Assembly (NCBI GenBank): GCA_003978675.1
Contig: QNYP01000087.1
Location: forward strand, 1-13,994
Direction: 5' to 3'
Length of the DNA: 13,994 bases
From: Hydrogenothermus sp.
Lineage (GTDB): Bacteria > Aquificota > Aquificia > Aquificales > Hydrogenothermaceae
Shown: positions 5,652 to 12,979 of the stretch, one piece after another
Position numbering within the stretch: position 1 is the stretch's first letter
Layout of the letters: each line of letters opens with the position of its first letter
The notes under the pieces: model-generated
The model's input: only the letters and a program-made list of their open reading frames with translations
Told to the model about the DNA's origin: nothing
The model's database searches: none
Made by a program: the position numbers and the translations under genes

Positions 5652-7472
5652 ATGTTAGACCATTTAGGGGACTTTAAAAGAGATTTTTTTGCAGGAGAGT
5701 TAACAGAAAATAATATAGGTGATGAAGTTAGATTACTTGGTTGGGCTGAAAGTGTTAGAGACCATGGAGGAGTAATTTTTATTAACTTAAGGGATAGAGA
5801 AGGAGTTGTCCAAGTAGTTTTTGACCCTTCTAAATCACCTAAAGAGGAAGTTGAAAAAGCTAAAAAAGTTCGCCTTGAATATGTAATAGGTGTTTTTGGT
5901 AGAGTTGAAAGAAGACCTGCAGGAACAGAAAATCCTAAAATACCTACAGGAAATATAGAAGTAATAGGACAAAAACTTTTAATTTTAAACACTTGCGATA
6001 TTTTACCTTTCCCTATAGAAGATGATATTAGCGTAAATGAAGAAGTCCGCTTAAAATATAGATATTTAGATATTAGAAGAAATAAAATGTTTAAAAATCT
6101 TCTTTTAAGACACGAAGTTTACCAGAAAACTAGAGAATATTTAGCAGGACATGGATTTTTAGAAGTTGAAACTCCAATGCTTACAAAATCTACTCCTGAA
6201 GGTGCAAGAGACTTTTTAGTTCCATCTAGATTAGAAAAAGGAAAATTCTATGCCCTTCCACAATCACCACAGCTATTTAAACAAATACTTATGGTAGGTG
6301 GAATAGAAAGGTACTTTCAAATCGTTAAATGTTTTAGAGATGAAGATTTAAGAAAAGATAGACAGCCAGAATTTACACAGATAGACTTTGAGATGTCTTT
6401 TGTTGATGAAGAAGATGTAATGGCTATATCTGAAGGACTTATCCATTATTTATGGAAAGAAATTCTTGGTATAGAACTTAAACTTCCATTTCCTAGAATG
6501 ACTTATAAAGAAGCTATAGAAAAATATGGAACAGATAAACCAGATTTAAGATATGGACTTGAGCTTATTGATGTGTCTGACATTGCAAAAGAAGTAGAAT
6601 TTAAAGTATTTAAAGGTGCAGTAGAAAGTGGTGGAATTGTAAAAGGAATAAACATAAAGGGTGGAGCAAAACTTTCAAGAAAAGAAATAGACCTCTTAAC
6701 AGAGGATGCAATTAGATTTGGTGCCAAAGGAATGGCATGGATAAAACTTGAAAAAGAAAAAGCAACATCGCCTATACTTAAATTCTTCACTGATGAGCAA
6801 AAGGAAAAACTATTTAACAAAATGAATGCAGAAGATGGAGATTTACTAATATTTATAGCCGACACTTACGAAACAACCCACAGAGTTTTAGGATTTTTAA
6901 GAAAAATTATTGCAGAAAAGCTTAATTTAATACCAAAAGGACAATGGAAATTTACCTGGGTTGTCGATTTCCCACTAGTAGAATGGGATGAAGAAGAAAA
7001 CAGACTTGTTGCACTTCACCATCCATTTACTTCTCCAAAAGAAGAAGATTTAGACAGACTAGATGAAGCAATTGCAGATAAAAATGTAGCCTTAAACTTT
7101 AAATCTAGAGCATATGATTTGGTTTTAAATGGTGAAGAAATAGGAGGTGGTTCAATCCGTATCCACAGACCAGATATACAAAAGAAAATATTTGAAATGT
7201 TAAATATTTCAGAAGAAGAAGCTGAGGAAAAATTTGGGTTTTTAATACAGGCTTTAAAATATGGAGCTCCGCCTCATGGAGGACTGGCTTTTGGGCTTGA
7301 TAGAATTGTTGCCTTAATGACAGATTCAGACAGTATAAGAGAAGTAATAGCATTTCCAAAAACACAAAAAGGAAATTGTCCTCTTACTGGAGCACCAGAT
7401 TTTGTAGCTCAAGAGCAGTTAGATGAACTTGGAATAGAAGTAGAAATACCAGTTAATGAGGAGGAGGGATAG
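5652..7472 (+). CDS. aspS: Aspartyl-tRNA synthetase, bacterial type, probably non-discriminating
   Basis: Class II synthetase that charges tRNA-Asp and, if non-discriminating, also tRNA-Asn for later amidation by GatCAB. The 606 residues show the N-terminal OB-fold anticodon-binding domain (about 20-115), the catalytic core with motif 2 at CFRDEDLRKDRQPEFTQ (227-243), the bacterial GAD insertion (about 295-410), and motif 3 at GLAFGLDRIVALM (544-556). The anticodon domain has RDHGG (36-40) and RPAGTEN (88-94). These give His38 and Gly91 at the positions equivalent to His31 and Gly82 of Pseudomonas aeruginosa AspRS, which relax recognition to accept tRNA-Asn. The gene starts 3 bases after moaD with GGAGG at 5640-5644. 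A candidate terminator overlaps its end. Confidence 0.96.
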   Translation: MLDHLGDFKRDFFAGELTENNIGDEVRLLGWAESVRDHGGVIFINLRDREGVVQVVFDPSKSPKEEVEKAKKVRLEYVIGVFGRVERRPAGTENPKIPTGNIEVIGQKLLILNTCDILPFPIEDDISVNEEVRLKYRYLDIRRNKMFKNLLLRHEVYQKTREYLAGHGFLEVETPMLTKSTPEGARDFLVPSRLEKGKFYALPQSPQLFKQILMVGGIERYFQIVKCFRDEDLRKDRQPEFTQIDFEMSFVDEEDVMAISEGLIHYLWKEILGIELKLPFPRMTYKEAIEKYGTDKPDLRYGLELIDVSDIAKEVEFKVFKGAVESGGIVKGINIKGGAKLSRKEIDLLTEDAIRFGAKGMAWIKLEKEKATSPILKFFTDEQKEKLFNKMNAEDGDLLIFIADTYETTHRVLGFLRKIIAEKLNLIPKGQWKFTWVVDFPLVEWDEEENRLVALHHPFTSPKEEDLDRLDEAIADKNVALNFKSRAYDLVLNGEEIGGGSIRIHRPDIQKKIFEMLNISEEEAEEKFGFLIQALKYGAPPHGGLAFGLDRIVALMTDSDSIREVIAFPKTQKGNCPLTGAPDFVAQEQLDELGIEVEIPVNEEEG

Positions 7473-7485
7473 TCCTTCTCCTTTT
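7459..7485 (+). terminator. Candidate intrinsic terminator at the end of aspS
   Basis: Arms 7459-7469 and 7473-7482 form ten base pairs with one wobble and one bulged G, closing a three-base loop that is the aspS TAG itself. TTTT follows (7482-7485), then AAAATTT. The T tract is short, so termination may be partial, but the next gene has its own upstream spacer, fitting an operon boundary. Confidence 0.5.
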
Positions 7486-7528
7486 AAAATTTGAGTAAAA
7501 TCATATCAAAAAATTTATCAATAATTAT

Positions 7529-7534
7529 TATAAT
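7529..7534 (+). promoter_or_regulatory. Possible -10 element upstream of the sigma factor gene
   Basis: An exact TATAAT lies 31 bases before the preferred ATG at 7566 in the 93-base spacer after aspS. No good -35 hexamer is seen 16-18 bases upstream and no TG extension, and the spacer is extremely AT-rich, so a chance match is possible. Confidence 0.35.
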
Positions 7535-7565
7535 TGATTATTAACTTAATTTTTTGGGGATAAAA

Positions 7566-8405
7566 ATGGCAGATAACAAAGACCAAAACACACTCAACCT
7601 ATACATCCAACAAATGGCTAAGCATCCTCTCTTATCTCCTGAAGAGGAAAAAGAACTTGCAATTAGAGCAAAAAAAGGAGATAAAGAAGCTTTAAAAAAA
7701 TTAATCGAAGGTAACTTAAGATTTGTTGTAAATGTTGCTAAAAATTTTATGGGTTGGGGTGTTCCCTTAACAGATTTAATCGCAGCAGGAAATCTTGGAT
7801 TAATAGAAGCTGCAAAAAGATTTGATCCTGATAAAGATGTTAAGTTTATATCTTATGCTGTTTGGTGGATAAGACAGGCTATTATGCAAACAATCTTCCA
7901 GCAAACAGGTGCAGTTAGAATTCCTATAAAAGAATCATTATTTATAAGCAAAGTAAAAGAGGCATATGAAAAATTAAAAGAAAAACTAGGTAGAGAACCA
8001 ACTATTGAAGAAATTGCTAAAGAAATAGATGCAAGCCCTAAAAAAGTAAAACAGGCTTTACAAATAGTTAGAATGCCTTTATCACTAGATATGCCTGTTG
8101 GAGAAGACGAAGATATCACACTACTTGATTTAATGTCTAAAAAAGGAACTGATGATGTAGAAAAGGAAGTTGTAGAAGAAGAACTACATAAACAATTAGA
8201 AGGTTTAATGAAAGTTTTAGATGAAAGGGAAAAAGAAATAATAAAACATAGATTTGGATTAGAAGGAGAAGAACCTAAAACATTAAATGAAGTTGGTGAG
8301 ATGCTTGGTATATCAAGAGAAAGAGTTAGGCAATTAGAAAACAGAGCATTAAAAAAACTTCGTGCAGCTGCTATGAAGAAACATTTAAAAGATTTCTTAT
8401 CTTAA
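7566..8405 (+). CDS. RNA polymerase sigma-70 family factor, short (RpoD/RpoS-like)
   Basis: Directs RNA polymerase to promoters. The 279-residue product has regions 1.2 to 4.2 but lacks region 1.1 and the large non-conserved insertion of primary sigma factors. Seen: region 1.2 (about 8-45), region 2 with DLIAAGNLGLIEAAKRFD (70-87) and YAVWWIRQAI (97-106), region 3 (about 125-190), and region 4 with LDEREKEII and the helix-turn-helix TLNEVGEMLGISRERVRQLE (239-258). Trp100, Trp101 and Gln104 match E. coli sigma-70 W433, W434 and Q437, but T440 is replaced by Met107. The ATG at 7566 is preferred, with GGGG at 7556-7559; a TTG at 7554 would bury that site. It is more likely a group 2 or alternative factor than the housekeeping one, though a streamlined primary sigma is not excluded. 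Confidence 0.93.
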   Translation: MADNKDQNTLNLYIQQMAKHPLLSPEEEKELAIRAKKGDKEALKKLIEGNLRFVVNVAKNFMGWGVPLTDLIAAGNLGLIEAAKRFDPDKDVKFISYAVWWIRQAIMQTIFQQTGAVRIPIKESLFISKVKEAYEKLKEKLGREPTIEEIAKEIDASPKKVKQALQIVRMPLSLDMPVGEDEDITLLDLMSKKGTDDVEKEVVEEELHKQLEGLMKVLDEREKEIIKHRFGLEGEEPKTLNEVGEMLGISRERVRQLENRALKKLRAAAMKKHLKDFLS

Positions 8406-8423
8406 ATTGAAGGGAGGCTTGTA

Positions 8424-8741
8424 ATGAAAAAACTACTTTTTATTTTCGGAGTTTTATTTTTCGTTTTTTCATTTGCTAAAGAAAAAGAAACATCAAAAAT
8501 ACCTAAAGACCAGTTTTGCCATTTTGCTTACTCTATATATCAAGGTTGTTATCAAAGGGGATTGCAACCAGGTATTAAATGTGGAGAACTAGCAAGAAGT
8601 ATAAAGTTTGGTAAAGCATTTTTAAATTGGCAAAAAGAATATATCATAAATGCATGTAAGGCAGGTTGTTTCTTAGGTAAAAACAAATTTAAACCTAAAT
8701 CAGAAAACCAGTTTGTTTCTGAATGTATTGCTACTCAATAA
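8424..8741 (+). CDS. Small exported six-cysteine protein, unknown function
   Basis: The family is not recognised. The 105-residue protein has a clear signal peptide (MKK, hydrophobic Leu/Phe/Val stretch 4-17, likely cleavage after A18 in SFA|KEK), leaving about 87 mature residues. Six cysteines fall at 32, 42, 53, 78, 82 and 101 (spacing C-x9-C-x10-C-x24-C-x3-C-x18-C), which in the periplasm could form three disulfides or bind metal. No CxxCH haem motif is present. GGGAGG at 8412-8417, six bases before the ATG, is a strong ribosome binding site. The start is 18 bases after the sigma factor stop, so the two are probably co-transcribed. The downstream gap carries a new promoter, making this the last gene of its unit. 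Confidence 0.85.
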   Translation: MKKLLFIFGVLFFVFSFAKEKETSKIPKDQFCHFAYSIYQGCYQRGLQPGIKCGELARSIKFGKAFLNWQKEYIINACKAGCFLGKNKFKPKSENQFVSECIATQ

Positions 8742-8776
8742 TACATAAAACCAAAACAATTTATATATTCTAATAT

Positions 8777-8785
8777 TGATATAAT
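8777..8785 (+). promoter_or_regulatory. Extended -10 promoter upstream of purB
   Basis: TGATATAAT matches the extended -10 consensus TGnTATAAT exactly, 37 bases before the purB ATG. No convincing -35 is seen at the usual distance, as is normal for extended -10 promoters. It lies in the 81-base spacer after the six-cysteine protein gene, which otherwise holds only the purB ribosome binding site AGGAG at 8812-8816. Confidence 0.55.
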
Positions 8786-8822
8786 ATATACTTACCACAA
8801 AAAATATTTGTAGGAGTATCCA

Positions 8823-10133
8823 ATGATAAAAAGATATACTCTTCCTGAAATGGGAAAAGTTTGGTCCGAAGTTAACAAATTTCAAAAATGGCTTGACGTA
8901 GAAATTGCCATTTGCAGGGCTTGGAATAAACTTGGGAAAATACCTGATGAAGCATTGAAAGAAATTGAAGAAAAAACCTATATAGATGAAAAAGTTGTAG
9001 AAAGAATACATGAATTAGACAAAATCTACAACCACGATGTTTTAGCATTTGTTACTGCAGTTGCAGAGCAAGTTGGAGAAAATGGTAGATATATACACCT
9101 TGGAGTTACATCTTCAGATGTTATTGATACAGCTCTTGGATTATTAATGAGAGAAGCAATAGATATACTACTAAAAGATATAGATGAGCTATTAGCAATA
9201 CTTGAAGAAAATGCTTTTAAATATAAAAATACAGTAATGATGGGAAGAACCCATGGAGTTCACGCAGAACCTATGATATTTGGGCTTAAATTTGCCCTTT
9301 GGTACGAAGAAATGAAAAGAAATAAAAGAAGACTACAGCAAGCAAGAGAGACTATATCTGTTGGTGCAATTTCTGGAGCAGTTGGAACATACTCAAATAT
9401 TACTCCTGAAGTTGAAAAGTTAGCATTAGAAGAACTAGAATTAAAACCTGAACCAGTATCAAACCAAGTAGTTCAAAGAGATAGACACGCAGAATTTATG
9501 ACAGCTATGGCTATTACTGCATCTTCTCTTGAAAAAATAGCAGTTGAAATTAGACACCTGCAAAGAACAGAAGTTTTAGAAGCTCAAGAACCTTTTAAAA
9601 AAGGTCAAAGAGGTTCGTCTGCAATGCCTCATAAGAAAAATCCTATTACTTGCGAAAGAATTACAGGGCTTGCAAGGGTAATAAGAGCAAATGCAATACC
9701 TGCTATGGAAGATATAGCACTTTGGCATGAAAGAGATATTTCTCACTCATCAGTAGAAAGGGTCATTATGCCTGATAGTGCAATAGCACTTGACTACATA
9801 TTAAACCTAACGATAAAAGTTTTAAAAGATTTAGTAGTTTATCCAGAAAGAATGAAGAAAAATATGGATTTATCTAAAGGATTATATTTCTCATCTAAAG
9901 TACTTGTAGCTCTTGTAGAAAAAGGTCTTTCTAGAGATGAAGCATATGATATAGTTCAAAGAAACGCAATGAAAGCGTGGGATACAGAAGGACTTATGTT
10001 TATAGATGCTTTAAAACAAGATAAAGAAGTAATGAAATACTTAACCGAAGAAGAATTAAATGAAATTTTTGATGTTCAAAAGTTTTTAAGAAATGTCCCT
10101 TACATTTATGAAAGGGTTTTTGGAAAATATTAA
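8823..10133 (+). CDS. purB: Adenylosuccinate lyase
   Basis: Cytoplasmic homotetrameric lyase acting twice in purine synthesis: it removes fumarate from SAICAR and from adenylosuccinate. The 436 residues match the short bacterial (Bacillus/Thermotoga-like) form. Family motifs in order: HDV (71-73), TSSDVIDTA (96-104), GRTHGVHAEP (141-150) with the catalytic-region histidine H144, and the superfamily signature GSSAMPHKKNP (264-274) in the mobile loop carrying the catalytic serine. KGLYFSSKVL (352-361) near the end is also typical. The ATG follows AGGAG by six bases and the extended -10 at 8777-8785. The stop codon abuts the strong ribosome binding site of the next gene, so purB and the carbonic anhydrase are co-transcribed. 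Confidence 0.97.
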   Translation: MIKRYTLPEMGKVWSEVNKFQKWLDVEIAICRAWNKLGKIPDEALKEIEEKTYIDEKVVERIHELDKIYNHDVLAFVTAVAEQVGENGRYIHLGVTSSDVIDTALGLLMREAIDILLKDIDELLAILEENAFKYKNTVMMGRTHGVHAEPMIFGLKFALWYEEMKRNKRRLQQARETISVGAISGAVGTYSNITPEVEKLALEELELKPEPVSNQVVQRDRHAEFMTAMAITASSLEKIAVEIRHLQRTEVLEAQEPFKKGQRGSSAMPHKKNPITCERITGLARVIRANAIPAMEDIALWHERDISHSSVERVIMPDSAIALDYILNLTIKVLKDLVVYPERMKKNMDLSKGLYFSSKVLVALVEKGLSRDEAYDIVQRNAMKAWDTEGLMFIDALKQDKEVMKYLTEEELNEIFDVQKFLRNVPYIYERVFGKY

Positions 10134-10139
10134 GGAGGT
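10132..10139 (+). promoter_or_regulatory. Consensus ribosome binding site supporting a TTG start
   Basis: AAGGAGGT overlaps the purB stop codon and lies five bases before a TTG at 10145. The near-perfect site fixes the TTG as the carbonic anhydrase start. Starting there also gives a complete signal peptide. Confidence 0.85.
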
Positions 10140-10144
10140 AGGTA

Positions 10145-10867
10145 TTGAGGTCAATATTAGTAGCACTCTTACTTATCTTTAGCCTATCTCTTGCAAAAGA
10201 TGTTTCTTCTATAATTGGAGAAATTGTTAAGTATGATGAGGACTTTGTAAACCATCATTCTAAATCTTACTTTGAACAATTTAAAAATAAACAAAAACCT
10301 TATATAACTTTAGTTTCATGTTCAGATGCTAGAGTTCATACCAATATAATAGAAAAAGACCCTATTAACAAAATTTTTGCAATAAGAAATATAGGTAATC
10401 AACTTTTAACTAGTTTTGGTTCTGTTGATTATGGAGTTTTACACCTTCATACTCCTGTATTATTAATACTGGGACATTCACACTGTGGGGCTATAAAAGC
10501 TGCTTTAGAAGATTACATAAAAGAACCATTTGATATTATTAAGGAGCTAGACCACCTATTTATACCTTTATCTAAATTAAAAGGCAAAAATATGGATTTT
10601 GAGACAAAATGGATTAAAGGAGTTCAAGCAAATGTAGATTACCAAGTGGAACTTGCACTAAAAAAATATAAAACACTTGTAGAAGAAGGAAAGTTAACTA
10701 TTATTGGGGCTATAGACGATTTTGTAGGTCTATATAAGAGTGGAGAAGGAAGAATTATAATAGTCAATGTTAACGGTGAAACAAACCCTGAAAAACTAAA
10801 AAAACTTTCCATATTTAATAAACTTCCCAAAGAAGAAAAAGATTTAATTATCAAAAGAATAAACTAA
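10145..10867 (+). CDS. Exported beta-class carbonic anhydrase
   Basis: Zinc enzyme interconverting CO2 and bicarbonate. The 240 residues hold the beta-class motif CSDAR (C59, D61, R63), RNIGN (81-85), and GHSHCG with zinc ligands H111 and C114; with C59 these complete the site, and D61/R63 form the usual dyad. A signal peptide precedes it (MRS, hydrophobic 4-16, cleavage probably after A17 in SLA|KDV), so the enzyme should act in the periplasm. The TTG start is supported by AAGGAGGT at 10132-10139. It sits between purB and typA with short gaps (11 and 19 bases). A plausible role is supplying or trapping inorganic carbon at the cell surface for an autotroph. The class is confident; the location is inferred from the signal peptide. 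Confidence 0.93.
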   Translation: MRSILVALLLIFSLSLAKDVSSIIGEIVKYDEDFVNHHSKSYFEQFKNKQKPYITLVSCSDARVHTNIIEKDPINKIFAIRNIGNQLLTSFGSVDYGVLHLHTPVLLILGHSHCGAIKAALEDYIKEPFDIIKELDHLFIPLSKLKGKNMDFETKWIKGVQANVDYQVELALKKYKTLVEEGKLTIIGAIDDFVGLYKSGEGRIIIVNVNGETNPEKLKKLSIFNKLPKEEKDLIIKRIN

Positions 10868-10886
10868 TAAGGAGATAGACAAATAT

Positions 10887-12689
10887 ATGAAAACAAAAAG
10901 GTCTGTTAGAAACGATATAAGAAATATTGCAATAATAGCCCATGTAGACCATGGAAAGACAACATTGGTAGATGCTTTATTAAAGCAAAGTGGAACCTTT
11001 AGAGAAAATGAAGAAGTTCAAGAAAGGATTCTAGATAACATAGACTTAGAAAGGGAGAGGGGAATTACCATAATGGCTAAGAACACTGCCATTTGGTATA
11101 AAGGAATAAAAATAAATATAGTAGATACACCTGGACACGCAGATTTTGGAGGAGAAGTAGAAAGAACTCTAAAAATGGTAGATGGAGTAATACTTCTTGT
11201 TGACGCTGCAGAAGGTCCTATGCCTCAAACAAGATTTGTTTTGAAAAAAGCATTAGAAGCAGGTTTAACACCACTTGTAGTTATAAACAAAATTGACAGA
11301 CCTGATGCAAGAATTAATGAAGTAATAAATGAGATTTACGATTTATTCATAGATTTAGATGCAGAAGAAGAACAGCTAGATTTTCCTATCATATATGCAA
11401 TAGGTAAAGATGGAGTAGCAAAGGAAGATTTAAACGATAACTCAAAAGATATGAGGCCTTTATTTGAAAAAATTATCAGTTATATGCCACCACCAGAATA
11501 CGATCCAGAAGAGCCTTTTCAGTTTTTAATAACTTCTTTAGATTATGATAACTATGTTGGAAGACTTGCAATAGGAAGAATTTTTAATGGTTCTGTTAAA
11601 CTTGGACAGCAAGTTGCAGTAGTAAAAAAAGATGGTTCAGTTGTAAAGGGAACAGTAAAAGCATTATATACATATGAAGGATTAAAAAGAGTTGAAACAA
11701 AAGAAGCAAAAGCAGGAGATATTATAGCAATAGCGGGGCTAGATGATATTTTTATTGGAGAAACTATATCAGATGTAGAAAATCCAAAGGCATTACCACC
11801 AATTTCAGTAGAAGAGCCAACTATATCTATGATTTTTTCTGTAAATGACTCACCATTTGCAGGGAGAAGTGGCAAATTTTTAACATCTAGACATTTAAGG
11901 GAAAGGCTATATAAAGAAACCTTAACGAATGTTGCAATAAGAGTAGAAGATACAGATAACCCAGAAAGTTTTCTAGTAATGGGTAGAGGGGAGCTTCAAT
12001 TATCCATACTAGCAGAAATGATGAGAAGAGAAGGATATGAGTTTCAGGTATCTAAACCAGAAGTAATTATAAAAGAAGAAAATAGACAAAAATTAGAGCC
12101 TGTAGAAAAAGTTTTAATAGATATTCCTGAAGAATTTATTGGAATTGTTACCGAAAAGCTAGGCTCAAGAAAAGGGAAAATGGTTAATATGATAAATAAT
12201 GGAAGTGGAAGGGTGAGACTTGAGTTTGTTATTCCATCTAGAGGATTAATTGGATATAGGTCAGAGTTTAAAACAGATACAAGAGGTGAAGGAATAATGC
12301 ACGCTATTTTTGAAGGATGGGAGCCTTGGTTTGGGGACATAAAATCAAGACAAAATGGAGCACTGGTTTCTGACAGAAAAGGAGTTGCAACTCCTTATGC
12401 AATACACTCTCTACAAGATAGAGGCATATTTTTTATACCTCCTGGAACAGAAGTTTATGAAGGAATGGTAGTAGGACAACACAACAGAGATAACGATTTA
12501 TGGGTAAATATAACCAGAGAAAAGAAACTTACAAATGTTAGAGCTATGAGTGCAGAAGAAGGTTATAAAATAGTTCCCCATAAAGAAATGGACTTTGAAA
12601 AAGCTATGGAATGGATAAATGAAGATGAGTTAATAGAAATAACACCTGATGCTATAAGAATTAGAAAGAAAAACTTAAGGAAACCTTAA
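10887..12689 (+). CDS. typA: Ribosome-associated translational GTPase TypA/BipA
   Basis: GTPase of the EF-G/LepA superfamily that binds 70S ribosomes and supports ribosome assembly and growth under stress. The 600 residues match the family. G-domain motifs: AHVDHGKT (18-25), switch I RERGITI (56-62), DTPGH (80-84) and NKID (134-137). These are followed by the beta-barrel domain II (about 205-300), EF-G-like domains III and V (about 305-480) with GRGELQLSIL, and the BipA-specific C-terminal domain from about 485. SRGLIGYRSEF is characteristic of BipA. The ATG has GGAG at 10871-10874, a rather long 12-base spacer, but no better in-frame start is seen. It is the last gene of the purB unit. A weak 6-bp hairpin at its end lacks a T tract. 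Confidence 0.96.
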   Translation: MKTKRSVRNDIRNIAIIAHVDHGKTTLVDALLKQSGTFRENEEVQERILDNIDLERERGITIMAKNTAIWYKGIKINIVDTPGHADFGGEVERTLKMVDGVILLVDAAEGPMPQTRFVLKKALEAGLTPLVVINKIDRPDARINEVINEIYDLFIDLDAEEEQLDFPIIYAIGKDGVAKEDLNDNSKDMRPLFEKIISYMPPPEYDPEEPFQFLITSLDYDNYVGRLAIGRIFNGSVKLGQQVAVVKKDGSVVKGTVKALYTYEGLKRVETKEAKAGDIIAIAGLDDIFIGETISDVENPKALPPISVEEPTISMIFSVNDSPFAGRSGKFLTSRHLRERLYKETLTNVAIRVEDTDNPESFLVMGRGELQLSILAEMMRREGYEFQVSKPEVIIKEENRQKLEPVEKVLIDIPEEFIGIVTEKLGSRKGKMVNMINNGSGRVRLEFVIPSRGLIGYRSEFKTDTRGEGIMHAIFEGWEPWFGDIKSRQNGALVSDRKGVATPYAIHSLQDRGIFFIPPGTEVYEGMVVGQHNRDNDLWVNITREKKLTNVRAMSAEEGYKIVPHKEMDFEKAMEWINEDELIEITPDAIRIRKKNLRKP

Positions 12690-12736
12690 AAAAAACGAAA
12701 AAGAATAAAGGAAATTTCAATTTACCGGTTGATAAA

Positions 12737-12979
12737 ATGAAAAAACATTTTTCTTATATATATATGGTTATATTTATCACATTAAGCTTCTTTATAATTT
12801 CTTGTTCCCAAAAAACACAAGCAAAGAAAACCTTTATCTTGCAACCTGTATGTAAACCTCAAAAAGAATATGAATTACTGAAAGATCCAGTATTTGACTA
12901 TCCCATAACTTACAAGGTAAAGAAGAAAAAATGTATAATTGAATATAAGAAAAAATACATTTATATAGATAAAAAATGA
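12737..12979 (+). CDS. Small lysine-rich lipoprotein, unknown function
   Basis: The family is not recognised. The 80-residue product has a type II (lipoprotein) signal: MKKH, a hydrophobic stretch at 7-21, and lipobox I-I-S-C with C23 as the acylated residue, so it should be anchored to a membrane. The mature part of 58 residues has two more cysteines (39, 66) and a strongly basic end (about 60-80). It has no good ribosome binding site; GGTTGA at 12728-12733 is the nearest purine stretch. Its TGA overlaps the next ATG by four bases, suggesting coupled translation with the FlgO-like gene and a shared envelope role. The 47 bases before it hold no clear promoter. Confidence 0.75.
   Translation: MKKHFSYIYMVIFITLSFFIISCSQKTQAKKTFILQPVCKPQKEYELLKDPVFDYPITYKVKKKKCIIEYKKKYIYIDKK

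Noticed and set aside
7554..7565. TTG start four codons upstream for the sigma factor
   Set aside because: The GGGG ribosome binding site at 7556-7559 lies inside this extension and is correctly spaced for the ATG at 7566.
7486..7565. Riboswitch or leader structure upstream of the sigma factor
   Set aside because: The spacer is almost pure A/T with no GC-paired stems or recognisable aptamer core.
12675..12689. Small palindrome (6-bp stem, AAA loop) at the typA stop, considered as terminator
   Set aside because: Only two G-C pairs in the stem, and it is followed by A residues rather than T on the + strand. There is no convergent gene that would use it on the other strand.
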